In this document: positions 5,663 through 6,317 of the stretch, in pieces | Position numbering within the stretch: the stretch's first letter is position 1 | How the letters are laid out: each line of letters opens with the position of its first letter | DNA from: Nitrosarchaeum sp. | GTDB lineage: Archaea; Thermoproteota; Nitrososphaeria; Nitrososphaerales; Nitrosopumilaceae | Direction of reading: 5' to 3' | Assembly: GCA_016234975.1 (NCBI GenBank) | Contig: JACRND010000021.1 | Location: 5,477-11,793 of the forward strand | DNA: 6,317 bases | The notes under the pieces: generated by a model | Databases searched by the model: none | Told to the model about the DNA's origin: nothing | What the model saw: the letters and a program-made list of their open reading frames with translations, nothing else | Translations under genes and position numbers: made by a program

Positions 5663-6065
5663 AAAGGAGTGTATTAATGATATTATTAGAATTAAAAAAA
5701 CAGATGGAAGTTATTCTGTTAAAATAATTGATCAAAAATTAATTGATTTAATACTAGAGTTATGCGGAGATTTTGAAACTAGAAGAATATTTGGTTGTCT
5801 TTTTGATAGTGAATTAACTATCCCACAAATCCTAAATGAGTCAAAAATTCCAAAAACATCAGGATATAGAAAAATCGAAAATTTAATTATAAATGGATTA
5901 ATTTTAGAATCAGGAAAAGTTCTTAGTGAAAGTAAGAAGATTTCAAAGTACAAATGTGTTTTTGATGAGATAAAAATAGGAATGAAAAAAAATGACATCA
6001 TAATTCAAGGAGTCATAAATAAGAAAATATTTGATAAAAGTACTAGTATCAACATAACCAATTAA
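5628..6065 (+). CDS. Winged helix-turn-helix regulator, 3' part, displaced by one base from its N-terminal half
   Basis: This frame holds the DNA-binding half of the split gene. From the ATG at 5628 (145 codons), the first ten or so residues are an off-frame artefact plus the lysine run; real sequence starts at about FEKEC. Residues about 47-92 have winged-helix form: LCGDFETRRIFGCL, then TIPQILNESKIPKTSGYRKI as the helix-turn-helix and ENLIINGLI into the wing, similar in layout to ArsR-like archaeal regulators. A C-terminal beta segment (KYKCVFDEIKIGMKK, IIIQGVINKK) follows and may be a dimer or effector region. It could be translated by reinitiation at 5628, but no ribosome-binding site is evident. 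The gene converges on the CitE-like gene, with 33 nt between the stops. Confidence 0.6.
   Translation: MKHYKKKKKKFEKECINDIIRIKKTDGSYSVKIIDQKLIDLILELCGDFETRRIFGCLFDSELTIPQILNESKIPKTSGYRKIENLIINGLILESGKVLSESKKISKYKCVFDEIKIGMKKNDIIIQGVINKKIFDKSTSINITN
5640..5657 (+). repeat. Homopolymer of 18 adenines inside a coding region
   Basis: Eighteen consecutive A encode a lysine run at the junction of the two frames. Lengths of 14, 17 or 20 would join the frames; the 18 present leaves them apart. Long mononucleotide runs are unstable in replication, promote RNA polymerase slippage and are also a common site of sequencing error. Confidence 0.95.
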
Positions 6066-6098
6066 ATAAATCCATTTGCGAATGATTTCTTTAAAATA

Positions 6099-6317
6099 TT
6101 AAATTATAGAATTGTTTTTTATAATTTCAAGTAGTGCTTTGGCTTGTTTGAAATGAACCTCATCAATCATTTTTCCATCTATGGTTGTTGCACCTTTTCC
6201 TTTTTTTGTTGATTCCAAATAATATTTACAGACTTTTTCTGCCCATTGAATTTCTGTTTTACTAGGATAGAAAATTTTATGAGTTGTAGAAATTTGGTCA
6301 GGATGTATGATACTTTT
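6099..6317 (-). CDS. CitE/HpcH-HpaI-family lyase, C-terminal fragment
   Basis: The last 72 residues of a protein entering from the right edge. The fragment reads KSIIHPDQISTTHKIFYPSK, then IQWAEKVCKYYLES, then GKGATTIDGKMIDEVHFKQA and a short helix before TAA at 6101-6099. The HPDQI motif, the helix with W-A-x-x-V, and the TIDGKMID loop match the C-terminal region of citrate lyase beta subunit/malyl-CoA lyase-like proteins, which cleave or form acyl-CoA thioesters of malate-type acids with Mg2+. The catalytic metal-binding residues lie in the missing part, so the substrate cannot be chosen between malyl-CoA, citramalyl-CoA and others. The stop faces the end of the plus-strand regulator (convergent). 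Confidence 0.8.
   Translation of the reverse strand, partial: KSIIHPDQISTTHKIFYPSKTEIQWAEKVCKYYLESTKKGKGATTIDGKMIDEVHFKQAKALLEIIKNNSII
6115..6120 (+). terminator. Oligo-T candidate terminator for the plus-strand regulator
   Basis: Six T on the plus strand, about 50 nt past the stop at 6065, lie within the 3' end of the convergent gene. It is a plausible archaeal terminator, with only the T-run as evidence. Confidence 0.25.

Noticed and set aside
5523..6001. Two overlapping minus-strand open frames opposite the A18 gene, rich in Phe and Ile
   Set aside because: The phenylalanine runs simply reflect the complement of A-rich codons and the adenine tract; the plus strand carries the coherent winged-helix sequence.

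Overview
The window looks like the chromosome of an AT-rich (roughly one-third G+C by eye) archaeon, most likely a Nitrosopumilus-like ammonia-oxidising thaumarchaeon (Nitrososphaerota). The evidence is the archaeal riboflavin route (GTP cyclohydrolase III instead of bacterial RibA, and a free-standing RibD-type reductase), archaeal TATA boxes placed so that several mRNAs would be leaderless, tiny ribbon-helix-helix proteins, and a TPR protein and a winged-helix regulator of a style I associate with this phylum. The taxonomic call is inference; no rRNA is present.

Left two thirds (1-4013, all on the minus strand): a riboflavin biosynthesis block. In transcription order it is riboflavin synthase (ribE, own promoter), then a compact operon of ribB (DHBP synthase), ribH (lumazine synthase), arfA (GTP cyclohydrolase III), an amidohydrolase of unassigned substrate, and arfC (reductase, cut by the window edge). 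From ribB onward the genes are 2 nt apart or overlap by 4, 7 and 14 nt, so translational coupling is likely. ArfA opens GTP, ArfC reduces the ribosyl chain, RibB supplies the four-carbon unit, RibH makes lumazine and RibE dismutates it to riboflavin. No ArfB-type deformylase and no pyrimidine deaminase of the bacterial RibD type is visible, but an amidohydrolase with a deaminase-type metal centre sits between arfA and arfC. It is the best candidate in the window for a missing step of archaeal riboflavin synthesis. The ribB promoter carries two inverted repeats, one of which brackets the TATA box.

Middle (4067-5418, minus strand): a TPR-repeat protein, a 47-residue ribbon-helix-helix protein, and a single-domain CheY-like response regulator.

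Right (5426-6317): a short intergenic region with a perfect 7-bp-arm dyad and a shared AT-rich promoter box separates the response regulator from a divergent plus-strand gene. That gene appears to encode a winged-helix regulator of about 195 residues, but it is split into two frames exactly at a run of 18 adenines. This suggests phase variation, transcriptional slippage, a pseudogene or an assembly error. It converges on the C-terminal part of a CitE/HpcH-type lyase that enters from the right edge on the minus strand.
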